Notes under the pieces: generated by a model
The model's database searches: none
Seen by the model: the letters and a program-made list of their open reading frames with translations, nothing else
Told to the model about the DNA's origin: nothing
Part shown: piece by piece, positions 43,036 through 50,740 of the stretch
Numbering within the stretch: the stretch's first letter is position 1
How the letters are laid out: every line of letters begins with the position of its first letter
Program-made: the position numbers and the translations under genes
Assembly (NCBI GenBank): GCA_903944895.1
Contig: CAJATL010000374.1
Coordinates: 1 to 64,000, forward strand
DNA length: 64,000 nucleotides
Reading direction: 5' to 3'
From: an uncultured Bacteroidota bacterium
GTDB taxonomy: Bacteria; Bacteroidota; Bacteroidia; Bacteroidales; 4484-276

Positions 43036-44481
43036 ATGAAAAAAGTAACTTTCTGCATTTTTGCTTTCATCACATTAACGTTTTTGTATTCCTGTAAAAA
43101 GGAAGAATCAAAAGAAGTGAAACCAGTGATTATTTGTGAGGAATTTCGCCCTTTCAATTATTTAGAAAATAATGAATTAAAAGGAATTACTGTCGAAATT
43201 GCCGATAGCATTATGGGCTTACTGGGGATTAATGACAGAACTATTGCGTTTACCACGAATTGGGACAGCGCGTTTGAGTTGGTAAAAACAGCCGATAACG
43301 TAGCGCTTTTTACGACTAACATGACTGCCGAACGCAAAAATGTATTACAATGGGTAGGCCCGGTAACGCTAACTTCTACCGGATTTACAGGACTGAAATC
43401 GAGCAATCTGGAAGTTACTTCGATTACTGATGCCAAAAACCTGCCTTCGGTGGGCGTAGTTACAGGATACTCCACAACCGAAACTTTAGAAAATCTGGAT
43501 TTTGCCAACCTGGTTTATTTTAACACGATAAGCACGGCAATTTCTGCGCTTTATGCAGGGAGTATCAGTACTTTGTTTGATATCACCCAATCAGTTCGTG
43601 CAATTGCCGAGGCCGGTGGAATGGATGCACACCTTTTGGATGAAATCTATAGTTATTCTACCCTTCAGGGATATATTGCTTTCTCTCCGGGTACATCATC
43701 GCAAACAGTGAAGTCATGGCAGGATAAACTCGATCAGCTTAAAAAACAAGGTTATGTGCAGGCTGTTTATGATAAGTATCTTCCGGGCACCAAGGCTCCC
43801 GGGTTGGTGAGCATTTATACCGAAAGCAATCCACCGCAGAGTTACCGGGATAATGATGGTATTCTTACCGGAAGTTCGGTTGAAATAGTGAAGGCGATGA
43901 TGGCAGTTATTGGTCGGGACGATCTTATTACGCTTACCAATTGGACTGATGCTTATGATCAGGTATTGCTTAATCCAAACTCAATGCTGTTTAGTACTGC
44001 CCGAACAACTCAGCGGGAACCTTATTTTGAATGGGTGGGACCGGTTTGTAAAAAAAATGCCTGCTTTTTTGTTAAAACTGGCAGTCCCGTTCAACTTAAT
44101 ACTATTGATGATGCAAAAACACTTGGAACTATTGGTGTTCCGGAAGGATGGTCATCTGAAAATGAACTTATCGGACTTGGATTCACCAATATCCAAACCT
44201 GGGCAACACCTCAGGAGGTTTTTGAGAAATTGATTGATGGCACTGCCGATGCAGTTGTACTTAATGATATTGCCATCAGTTATCTTGCCGATCAAACGGG
44301 GCATAATCCTGATGAAATAAGAAATGAGCTTTTATTTTCGCCTGGCGAAACTTATCTTGCCTTCTCCAAAGACACAAAATCATCATACACCCAGGAATGG
44401 AACCAGGCTTATACAACCATCATGAACAATGGAACTTTTGCCGGAATCTGGAACAAATGGTATCCGGGCATTACCTGGTAA
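43036..44481 (+). CDS. Lipoprotein with two tandem SBP_bac_3-type solute-binding domains
   Basis: A 481-aa lipoprotein (lipobox FLYSC, C20). Two similar periplasmic binding domains follow each other: residues about 33-250 (IICEEFRPFNYLENNELKGITVEIADSIMG, TNMTAERKNVLQWVGPV, VGVVTGYSTTETLENLDF) and about 258-480 (IYTESNPPQSYRDNDGILTGSSVEIVKAMM, TARTTQREPYFEWVGPV, IGVPEGWSSENELIGLGF). Such family-3 domains bind amino acids or similar small ligands. No permease or ATPase gene is adjacent, so it may be a sensor or an orphan binding protein. The gene is bracketed by 69-bp direct repeats. Confidence 0.85.
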   Translation: MKKVTFCIFAFITLTFLYSCKKEESKEVKPVIICEEFRPFNYLENNELKGITVEIADSIMGLLGINDRTIAFTTNWDSAFELVKTADNVALFTTNMTAERKNVLQWVGPVTLTSTGFTGLKSSNLEVTSITDAKNLPSVGVVTGYSTTETLENLDFANLVYFNTISTAISALYAGSISTLFDITQSVRAIAEAGGMDAHLLDEIYSYSTLQGYIAFSPGTSSQTVKSWQDKLDQLKKQGYVQAVYDKYLPGTKAPGLVSIYTESNPPQSYRDNDGILTGSSVEIVKAMMAVIGRDDLITLTNWTDAYDQVLLNPNSMLFSTARTTQREPYFEWVGPVCKKNACFFVKTGSPVQLNTIDDAKTLGTIGVPEGWSSENELIGLGFTNIQTWATPQEVFEKLIDGTADAVVLNDIAISYLADQTGHNPDEIRNELLFSPGETYLAFSKDTKSSYTQEWNQAYTTIMNNGTFAGIWNKWYPGITW

Positions 44482-44523
44482 GTCGGGTCAGTGGAGAGCC
44501 TGAATCTCCATTGGCATAGGAGG

Positions 44524-44592
44524 TTTCACCTTTCCAAAAGGTGAAACCTTTAAAAACCCACCCAATAAACAAAATAATAAGGTTTGAGAATG
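44524..44592. repeat. 69-bp direct repeat, right copy
   Basis: Near-identical to 42732-42800. Its palindromic head (TTTCACCTTTCCAAAAGGTGAAA) sits between two convergent genes and could also stop transcription. Confidence 0.8.
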
Positions 44593-44620
44593 GGGTGGAA
44601 TCGCACCCAGAACTGATATT

Positions 44621-45238
44621 CTATGTATTCATGCTGCTTCGATCAACTTTGTCCTGAATCCTTGTGAAATGTATCGAAAGTTTAAATAGGAATAAATATG
44701 CGCCGTAATCGCTCAAAGTAAATAATCTTCGGCTCCTCAAATTTTGCCGGTCGATTAGTTTATTTGGAAAATTACAAACCCGGTCAAAAAAAACAATTGA
44801 ATCATCGAGCTTTCCTTCTATTTTGGGCAAATAGAAAATTTGGGTTATCTCTTGTTTCATTAGCGAAACTATATGCGAATCAATTTGTTCCCTTGTTTTT
44901 TGCGAATTCTTGTAAAGAGAATTTTTATATTTCTCCAAATTAAAAATAGGAGTATAAACAACCTGTGAAGGAAAGTTTCGCTTATTTATCAGGTCGATGT
45001 CACAGGTATTGGACAATACAATACTGGGAACTGGTTTAATTTCAGGGTTTGGAAGATTAATTACCAGCATATCGTTAATTCCGTCGCCCTGATAAATAAT
45101 ATCCGATTCCAACAGGTAGTTGGTGTATAGTCTGGTGTCGATATTATTGGGAAAGTCTTTTAATCCTGCAAACAATTCTTGGTCCGACTCAGCAGAAAGA
45201 AATTTTGGCAAGTAAATCTTTAAATCTTCAATTTTCAT
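44621..45238 (-). CDS. Hypothetical protein, third gene of the TIGR04255 module
   Basis: A 205-aa soluble protein starting at the ATG at 45238 (MKIEDLKIYLPKFL), which overlaps the preceding gene's TGA as ATGA. The middle holds VPSIVLSNTCDIDLINKRNF, a phrase recalling small conserved proteins of unknown role that carry an (S/T)xxCD(I/L) motif, followed by an acidic/aromatic half and a helical tail. No catalytic motif I can name. Strict coupling to two upstream genes suggests one complex or pathway. Confidence 0.6.
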   Translation of the reverse strand: MKIEDLKIYLPKFLSAESDQELFAGLKDFPNNIDTRLYTNYLLESDIIYQGDGINDMLVINLPNPEIKPVPSIVLSNTCDIDLINKRNFPSQVVYTPIFNLEKYKNSLYKNSQKTREQIDSHIVSLMKQEITQIFYLPKIEGKLDDSIVFFDRVCNFPNKLIDRQNLRSRRLFTLSDYGAYLFLFKLSIHFTRIQDKVDRSSMNT

Positions 45239-45549
45239 ATTAATTCCCAAAAATTCTCATTTACAATATCAACATACTCACTGTCGATATCAGTTAAATT
45301 CGCAAGTACTTTTTGGGAAAAACCTAAGATGGTCTTAATTCTTTCGGTATCACTATTTTGAATCGAATAATTGGTCGAATTATTAAAGGCGTTATTCTTC
45401 CAATCTGCAATATCTGGTTGATACAAAATCGGAGTTTTAATTTGTGGAATAAGAAAGTTAGAAGAATCATAAGGCAAGCTGATAACGCTCGAACTTAGCG
45501 TTACCAAAAGGACAAAATTAGTTAATGATGTGCTTGAATTTGTTCCCAT
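45235..45549 (-). CDS. Small hypothetical protein, second gene of the TIGR04255 module
   Basis: A 104-aa protein with a weakly hydrophobic N-terminus (SLTNFVLLVTLSSSVISLPY), possibly a single membrane helix, then a polar, Asn-rich body. It starts one base after the stop of the TIGR04255 gene and its stop overlaps the next start, so all three are translated together. Function unknown. Confidence 0.55.
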   Translation of the reverse strand: MGTNSSTSLTNFVLLVTLSSSVISLPYDSSNFLIPQIKTPILYQPDIADWKNNAFNNSTNYSIQNSDTERIKTILGFSQKVLANLTDIDSEYVDIVNENFWELI

Positions 45550-45550
45550 T

Positions 45551-46255
45551 TTAATAGACCGGATTTAGAGTTGTTAAAAAATCTTTCTTCAGGAGACTAA
45601 AAAACAGTTCTTTTTCTCTTTCATGCCCATTGCCGATTATGTCTGCTTTATTTAGGAAGAAGTTTTCTAAACCATTTTCTCTAAAGGTATCAATGTCTAA
45701 AATCGAACCCAGGCGATCCTGATTGTTTACATTATTTGCTATTTGCAATGTGCTTTTAAAGTCAGTTTGTTCAATTTCAGTTCTAAAGACTGTGTTTCTA
45801 TTTTCGATGCTATTTTCCCCGATCGAAATTTTCAAATTGAGGTCTTTAAAAATATCTCCTCCAAAGAAATTAATGTATCGGATGCCAATTCTCCGAATCG
45901 AATCAATAATTCCGACTTTGTCAACCTTATCGAGCACATCAAGAATTTTATCAGAAAAAACAGTCCATCCGGAATATTTGGGATAGGAACTGATCGTGAG
46001 AACATCTGGACCGATCTGGACTACGAAATACTGATTAAATATCCGGTAATGTGGTTTAAACCTGAAACCAGGATCAGCGGCTCTGACGGCCTCAGGTAAC
46101 TGTAAGATTGGCAAATTTTCGCTTTCGCCAAAATCAGCTTGTAATGCATTGTAAATTAACCCAAAAACTGCGTCAGGATGCATTTTTGTCGAGAATCGTA
46201 TCTCAAATAAGGCATCCAAAATAGGGCAAGGGCTTATTGTTTTTGGTAAAGACAT
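45551..46255 (-). CDS. TIGR04255 family protein
   Basis: A 234-aa protein from the ATG at 46255 (MSLPKTISPCPILDALFEIRF); a longer form from 46333 is unlikely because the -7 box at 46270-46277 lies inside it. The N-terminus PCPILDALFEIRF and the GPDVLTISSYPKYSGW and IRRIGIRYINFF segments fit the sporadically distributed TIGR04255 family. Its biochemical role is unknown, and its patchy spread and coupling to variable small genes suggest a mobile or conflict-related module. Confidence 0.75.
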   Translation of the reverse strand: MSLPKTISPCPILDALFEIRFSTKMHPDAVFGLIYNALQADFGESENLPILQLPEAVRAADPGFRFKPHYRIFNQYFVVQIGPDVLTISSYPKYSGWTVFSDKILDVLDKVDKVGIIDSIRRIGIRYINFFGGDIFKDLNLKISIGENSIENRNTVFRTEIEQTDFKSTLQIANNVNNQDRLGSILDIDTFRENGLENFFLNKADIIGNGHEREKELFFSLLKKDFLTTLNPVY

Positions 46256-46269
46256 ATCGTTTTTTTTTA

Positions 46270-46277
46270 CAAATTTA
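46270..46277 (-). promoter_or_regulatory. -7 promoter element of the TIGR04255 module
   Basis: TAAATTTG on the minus strand, 14 bp upstream of the ATG at 46255, implies a nearly leaderless transcript. Confidence 0.55.
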
Positions 46278-46477
46278 CTTTTTCTGGTCGAATAACGAAT
46301 ATTGTAAAAACATATTTTTGATGGCTTTTGCACTATGGTTTAAATTACCGTAATAAGGTTTTCAATGCTCAGCCGGAGCAGTAAACCTTATTCTTCCTTC
46401 CTCAACCTTAGTACAAATGGCCATTTCCCGCGATTTTAGAAACCTTATTACCTTCTTTCTTGATTTCCATTCACGCA

Positions 46478-46512
46478 AAAGGTTTCACCTTTTTGGAAAG
46501 ATGAAACCTTTA
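46478..46512. repeat. AAAGGTTTCACC / GATGAAACCTTT palindrome
   Basis: A third copy of the palindromic head of the 69-bp repeats, 34 bp past the stop of the FISUMP gene. A fourth, more decayed copy lies at 49671-49699. They may be terminators or mobile hairpins. Confidence 0.6.
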
Positions 46513-46545
46513 GCGTGCTCCAAAATGTTCAAATAATCAATTAAA

Positions 46546-48849
46546 TCAATTGTCCTTGAGGCAGCGCACCGAAAATCCCCATCCCTTATAGTAATCATTA
46601 TTTTCGGATACTCCATCACTGCTATTAGATAGATAACGGTTACGGGCAACATTTAAACCGCTTTCTGATGACGACCAATAATAAGCATAGCTTCCCAAAT
46701 CGTAATATGTAACATTTGAACCATAGCGTCCTGCTGGGAATGCGGTATAACCACTAATATTAGTCGCACCGTAATTTGGTGTGTACCATAATCCTGTGCC
46801 AGCTTCATATGTCCCTGTTGACTTCATTTTTCCTCCAGCAAATGAAGTGCCTCCGAGAAAATCGGTTAAAATGGAATATTCGACGTGGGTTGGCAAATGC
46901 CATCCTGCTGGGCATATTCCTTGCGCTCCAGGTGTTGTGGAATATTCCATCATTTCATTCCATTGATAGAGGCCACCATAAATATCACATTTTGACTCAG
47001 AATTATTATAACAATATTTTTCCAAAATAGTATTATTTCCTTGGTCACTCCCACCCTCAATTCGGGTTCCAATGTTAAGATTTTGCGCCATCCAGCATTG
47101 GGTTCCAATTTGTACCGTATTGTAATTTTTACCATCACGGGTATCTGTTAATAGCATTCCACAATTCCATTGAGGAACCCCAGCCTGAGTTACCGTAACA
47201 TTTACAACAGGATTTCCACCAGCAGCAGTAATTGTTATCTGCCCAATCCTTGCTTCAGATGAAGAATTTGCATCATAAGAAACTGTTAGTGTGCCGTTGC
47301 TGCTTCCATTTATTGGTGAAACAGAAAGCCAGGAAACACTTTCTTCTACTGTCCAGGAAGTATTTGAGGTTACTTCAAAAGAAGTGGTTCCAGAAGAAGC
47401 AGTAACATCTTGGTTAGCTGGAGTTACATTTAGTTGGGAGGTTGTGGTGTCATTTTTTAGGCAGCGGACAGAAAAGCCTGTCTGTTTGTCGAGATTGCCA
47501 CGGCCTACGAAATCCATGCTCCAACTGAGATAGCGATACCATGCCCAGGAGCCACCGTCCTCCGTTGTCGACCAGAAGTAGCCGTAAATACTCAGATCGT
47601 TGAAAATCCCGTCTGTAAGGCGATAACCTGTGGGCAAAGCCGTAAATCCACTGCTGTTGGTAGCGCCAGTATTCGGCTCAAACCAGTGTGCGGTTCCAGT
47701 TTCTTTCATTTTTCCGCCGGCTACACTTTCGCCACCAAGATAGTTTGTAAGTGAAGTCCACTCTGCATCGGTAGGTAAATGCCATCCGCCAGTCGGAGGG
47801 CAAATTCCCTGCACACCGGGAGTTGTGGAGTAGTTCATCATTTCGCGCCACTGGTATAGGCCACCATAAACAACGCATTTAGCTTCTGAATTATCATAGC
47901 AGTATTTTTCGATTGTGGCATTGTTTGATTGTTCGGTTGTTCCTGCAATGCGAGTTCCAATATTCAGGTTTTGCGTCATCCAGCATTGTGATCCAATTTT
48001 CACGGTTGGATAAACTTGTCCATCACGGGTATCGGTAAAACTTGCGCCGCAAGGTGAGCCTTGAAAACCAATGGTAACATTATCGTTGGTAGAACCACAG
48101 GCAGTTGAGATTGTCCATTTAAGAATATAGGTTGTGCCTGCCTGGCCGGTGAAAATGCTGGCAGGATTTTCAGGGTTGGCAATGTTGCCGCCTGCGCCCG
48201 AAACAATGCTCCATTGGCCGGTTCCATAAACGGGCGTGTTGCCTTGTAAAGTTGTAATAAAAGTAGCATCGTAAAAATACTGGTCTTCGCCGGCACTTGC
48301 CTGCGTAGGCAAAGGTGTACATTGGCCGCAGGTTTCAAACCATGCCGTACCATTAAAATAATTCAGGCAGTTGGAGGTTGAGTTATAAATCTGCATTCCG
48401 GTAAAAGGACTTACAAGAGCATCGCGTTCTTCGGTGGTCATGCTGCGAATTCCATTATCCGAAAACAACGAAAACGGCACACTCAACAATTGGCTGGTTC
48501 CCATAAAAACAAAGTTGTCACCACCGGCAAGGTCCATTTCGGTTTTTATAAAACTGGCATTCTTGCCCCAGATGATGAGTTCAAAGTTGCCGGTTACTGC
48601 CGTTCCGCGGCCAACCTCAAGGTTTATTAGGCCAAGGCTGTTGCTGATGGTTTGGTGCAGCTCGCAGTATTCAACCGTCCCTTCCGGGCTTCCGGACAAA
48701 ATGGAGATTTTTACTGAGATTTCCTGGTTAATTACCGGGTTGCCGTTCAAATCGCGGGCTATTGCCTGGTATTTGAAGGCCTGGGGTGTTTGTCCGAAAG
48801 CAAAAATACTCATCAGGGCAAAGGAGAAAAGGAGATAAAGATTTTTCAT
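46546..48849 (-). CDS. Secreted protein with two FISUMP domains and a BACON domain
   Basis: A 767-aa protein starting at the ATG at 48849 (MKNLYLLFSFALMSIFAFGQ, signal peptide). Order: an N-terminal segment common in Bacteroidota surface proteins (TPQAFKYQAIARDLNGNPV), a collagen-adjacent-type linker, an Ig-like stretch, FISUMP 1 (about 280-470: DTRDGQVYPTVKIGSQCWMTQNL to GFSVRCLKN), a BACON Ig domain (about 475-555: DVTASSGTTSFEVTSNTSWT) and FISUMP 2 (DTRDGKNYNTVQIGTQCWMAQNL to the end). FISUMP domains resemble C-type lectin-like folds with paired Cys. It is probably a cell-surface protein. The two FISUMP units are similar at DNA level, indicating internal duplication. Confidence 0.85.
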   Translation of the reverse strand: MKNLYLLFSFALMSIFAFGQTPQAFKYQAIARDLNGNPVINQEISVKISILSGSPEGTVEYCELHQTISNSLGLINLEVGRGTAVTGNFELIIWGKNASFIKTEMDLAGGDNFVFMGTSQLLSVPFSLFSDNGIRSMTTEERDALVSPFTGMQIYNSTSNCLNYFNGTAWFETCGQCTPLPTQASAGEDQYFYDATFITTLQGNTPVYGTGQWSIVSGAGGNIANPENPASIFTGQAGTTYILKWTISTACGSTNDNVTIGFQGSPCGASFTDTRDGQVYPTVKIGSQCWMTQNLNIGTRIAGTTEQSNNATIEKYCYDNSEAKCVVYGGLYQWREMMNYSTTPGVQGICPPTGGWHLPTDAEWTSLTNYLGGESVAGGKMKETGTAHWFEPNTGATNSSGFTALPTGYRLTDGIFNDLSIYGYFWSTTEDGGSWAWYRYLSWSMDFVGRGNLDKQTGFSVRCLKNDTTTSQLNVTPANQDVTASSGTTSFEVTSNTSWTVEESVSWLSVSPINGSSNGTLTVSYDANSSSEARIGQITITAAGGNPVVNVTVTQAGVPQWNCGMLLTDTRDGKNYNTVQIGTQCWMAQNLNIGTRIEGGSDQGNNTILEKYCYNNSESKCDIYGGLYQWNEMMEYSTTPGAQGICPAGWHLPTHVEYSILTDFLGGTSFAGGKMKSTGTYEAGTGLWYTPNYGATNISGYTAFPAGRYGSNVTYYDLGSYAYYWSSSESGLNVARNRYLSNSSDGVSENNDYYKGWGFSVRCLKDN

Positions 48850-48893
48850 TTTACTACAGATTTTTAGCGAATTATTCTCCAAAAATAGCAATT

Positions 48894-49148
48894 TTAATGG
48901 AGGCGTTGATATTTGGGTTTTTTAAATCCATTTGATGGCCTTACAAAGCGGGAACCGCTTGCAGGCGTATCAATAATTACTTCAATCTGCTGAGTGGCTC
49001 CATCCATGTACATTTGAATTTGCTCGTCGGTATGTTTACTGAAACGAATAAAATAACCTTCGCGTAAGTGGCGAATTATTTCGAGAAAAATGCAAATAAA
49101 GATTTTTACAATTCCGGTTAATGATGCAATTGTTTTTGGATAAGCGTT
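48894..49148 (-). other. Possible small gene or gene remnant
   Basis: An 84-codon open frame on the minus strand with protein-like composition (LEIIRHLREGYFIRFSKHT, QQIEVIIDTPASGSRF) ends 44 bp before the FISUMP start. No ATG lies before codon 46, so it is either a gene with an unusual start or the 3' remnant of a lost gene. It fills most of the gap 48850-49187. Confidence 0.3.
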
Positions 49149-49158
49149 TTAAAAACAT

Positions 49159-49166
49159 TATTTTTG
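49159..49166 (+). promoter_or_regulatory. -7 promoter element of hicAB
   Basis: TATTTTTG lies 21 bp upstream of the hicA ATG. Confidence 0.55.
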
Positions 49167-49187
49167 CAGCAAAAGCAAAAACCGGGT

Positions 49188-49454
49188 ATGGGTAAATATC
49201 AAAAGCTCATTATAAAAATCTTGTCAGGAATGGCAGATGCATCCGTTAGTTTTGCAGAGCTTTGTAATTTATTGAAGGTATTGGACTTTGAAGAACGAAC
49301 AAAAGGCAGCCATCACGTGTTCAGGAAAGAAGGGGTTATTGAAAAAATAAACCTCCAAAAGGAGGGAAGTCATGCAAAGCCCTATCAGGTGAAACAGGTC
49401 AGGAGCATAATTTTAAAATACAAATTGGGAGGAAATTCAGATGCAGAAATATGA
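49188..49454 (+). CDS. hicA: HicA-type mRNA interferase toxin
   Basis: An 88-aa toxin starting at the ATG at 49188 (MGKYQKLIIKILSG). The double-stranded-RNA-binding-like fold shows FAELCNLLKVLDFEERTKGSHHVFRKEG with the conserved catalytic His in GSHH (42-43), then QVKQVRSIILKY. HicA cleaves mRNA unless bound by HicB. It is slightly longer than typical (about 60-80). It overlaps hicB by 14 bp, toxin first. Confidence 0.88.
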   Translation: MGKYQKLIIKILSGMADASVSFAELCNLLKVLDFEERTKGSHHVFRKEGVIEKINLQKEGSHAKPYQVKQVRSIILKYKLGGNSDAEI

Positions 49455-49653
49455 AATAATTATCTTTTGGAGTAATGCCGATGAAGCTTTTATTGCAGAA
49501 GTACCAGAATTGCCTGGATGCATGGCTCATGGCAATTCACAGGAAGACGCATTACAAAATTCAAAAGTAGCCATCGAATTATGGATTGAAACTGCCAGAG
49601 AATTTGGCGATCCAATACCTGCGCCCAAAGGAGAAAAACTAATGTTTGCTTAA
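49441..49653 (+). CDS. hicB: HicB-type antitoxin
   Basis: A 70-aa partial-RNase-H-fold antitoxin: YEIIIFWSNADEAFIAEVPELPGCMAHGNSQEDALQNSKVAIELWIE follows the HicB consensus. It lacks the C-terminal DNA-binding extension found in many HicB proteins, so the pair may be regulated without direct operator binding by HicB. It converges with the HU-type gene, and a decayed palindrome (49671-49699) lies between. Confidence 0.88.
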   Translation: MQKYEIIIFWSNADEAFIAEVPELPGCMAHGNSQEDALQNSKVAIELWIETAREFGDPIPAPKGEKLMFA

Positions 49654-49670
49654 TTTACACATCGAATGAC

Positions 49671-49699
49671 AGGTTTCTCCCTTCAAGAAGTGAAACCTT
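49671..49699. repeat. Decayed AGGTTTC / GAAACCT palindrome
   Basis: AGGTTTCTCCC and GTGAAACCTT form an imperfect hairpin between two convergent genes; fourth member of the palindrome family seen at 42732, 44524 and 46478. Confidence 0.5.
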
Positions 49700-49729
49700 A
49701 ATAAAAACCACAAAGCAAAATCACCAGTT

Positions 49730-50110
49730 TCACACCTTCTCCAACTCCACACCTTTTAGCTCATTTACAATTGCCTTGTCGGCCAGGAATTGGATTTTTA
49801 CTTCTTTAATGCTGCTCCTGTTAACTTCTTCGGGCGTGTTAAGCACTTCGCTTTTGATCGAAAGCGAAAATATCCCCAACGGTGGCAGGTGAACCGTGTA
49901 ATTATCGAGCAGAAGCTCTGGCACAATTTCGGCTAACGAAGTCAAAACAGCGGTAATATCAGCCGCATTCAGCGTTGAACGCTTCGACATCATCCGGCTA
50001 ATCATGGCTAGATCGGCAATTTTTCGTTTGGTTGCACGGGCAAGATATTTTGTTTGTCCATCATTGTTAAGATGGCTTTTCACGGGAGAAACCTGGTAAA
50101 GTACAGTCAT
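49730..50110 (-). CDS. HU-HIG family DNA-binding protein
   Basis: A 126-aa protein of the HU/IHF superfamily version found in Bacteroidota (MTVLYQVSPVKSHL.. KYLARATKRKIADLAMISRMM, then TAVLTSLAEIVPELLLDNYTVHLPPLGIFSLSI and a basic/beta tail). It bends or coats DNA. Several paralogues per genome are usual. The hydrophobic arm motif differs from canonical HU. Confidence 0.82.
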   Translation of the reverse strand: MTVLYQVSPVKSHLNNDGQTKYLARATKRKIADLAMISRMMSKRSTLNAADITAVLTSLAEIVPELLLDNYTVHLPPLGIFSLSIKSEVLNTPEEVNRSSIKEVKIQFLADKAIVNELKGVELEKV

Positions 50111-50636
50111 TTTTTTAAAGATTTAAGTTCATATTTCATTACTGACCGGGAAAAATTATTCAATCGTCCTAAACCCTTGATTTCTTTAATCCGCCAGCAG
50201 GCGGATATTTTTAATTTGGGGGTGTTCTTTTTTCTACAATACTTTATCGCCTACGGCGAATTCCGCGTAGCGGATAAAGTATTGTAGAATAATGAGTGAG
50301 ATACGATAGACTCAAATATTCCCTGTAGGGGATAAACAGTTTAGTCGGTTACTAGTGTTCATATTTATGATCAAATACAAATGGTTAACTTAAAATGTGC
50401 CTACAAAAATAGATTATGTGACTTAAGAATGCAAATTTTATCAATATGGAAATAATTTTCCACCCATATCAGAATATGTTTCCACCTATAATGAAAATTA
50501 TTATCACCTATACCCGAATAAATTTGCACCGATACCATTATTGAATTATCAGTTATGAAATTCTATTTAATTATTTGTGCCGATAATTAAAAAGTAGAAT
50601 CCTTCGGCGCTTTTAAATCCTGGTTAATAAATGTTT
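50111..50636. other. Intergenic region with strong palindrome
   Basis: Gene-free. It holds a CCGCCAGCAGGCGG hairpin near 50191, the 54-bp palindrome at 50234-50287 and about 300 bp of AT-rich sequence without further structure I can name. Confidence 0.5.
50234..50287. repeat. 54-bp near-perfect palindrome
   Basis: The arms CTACAATACTTTATC and GATAAAGTATTGTAG pair perfectly; the inner GCCTACGG and CCGCGTAGC pair nearly so around a central GAATTC. It would extrude a long cruciform or RNA hairpin. It lies 124 bp upstream of the HU-HIG start. Confidence 0.8.
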
Positions 50637-50725
50637 CAGCCAAAAACATGAAAACCTGTCCGCCCTGGCACAATGGTGCCGGCTACCCGAGCTGGATATT
50701 TTGCGATGAAATTGTGGTGAGATAA
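50637..50725 (+). pseudogene. 89-bp copy of the DUF4838 gene's 3' end
   Basis: It matches 42223-42311 with only two changes, including the last 28 codons and the stop codon. No upstream part of the gene is present. It ends 15 bp before the T9SS protein's stop. Such a copy is expected if 8.4 kb was inserted at, or duplicated from, the 3' end of the DUF4838 gene. Confidence 0.85.
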
Positions 50726-50740
50726 ATAAATTCTGGATAT

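Noticed and set aside
42312-50636. Integrative element or prophage
   Set aside because: The flanking direct repeat fits, but I found no integrase, transposase, relaxase or phage gene inside, so it is reported only as a bracketed region.
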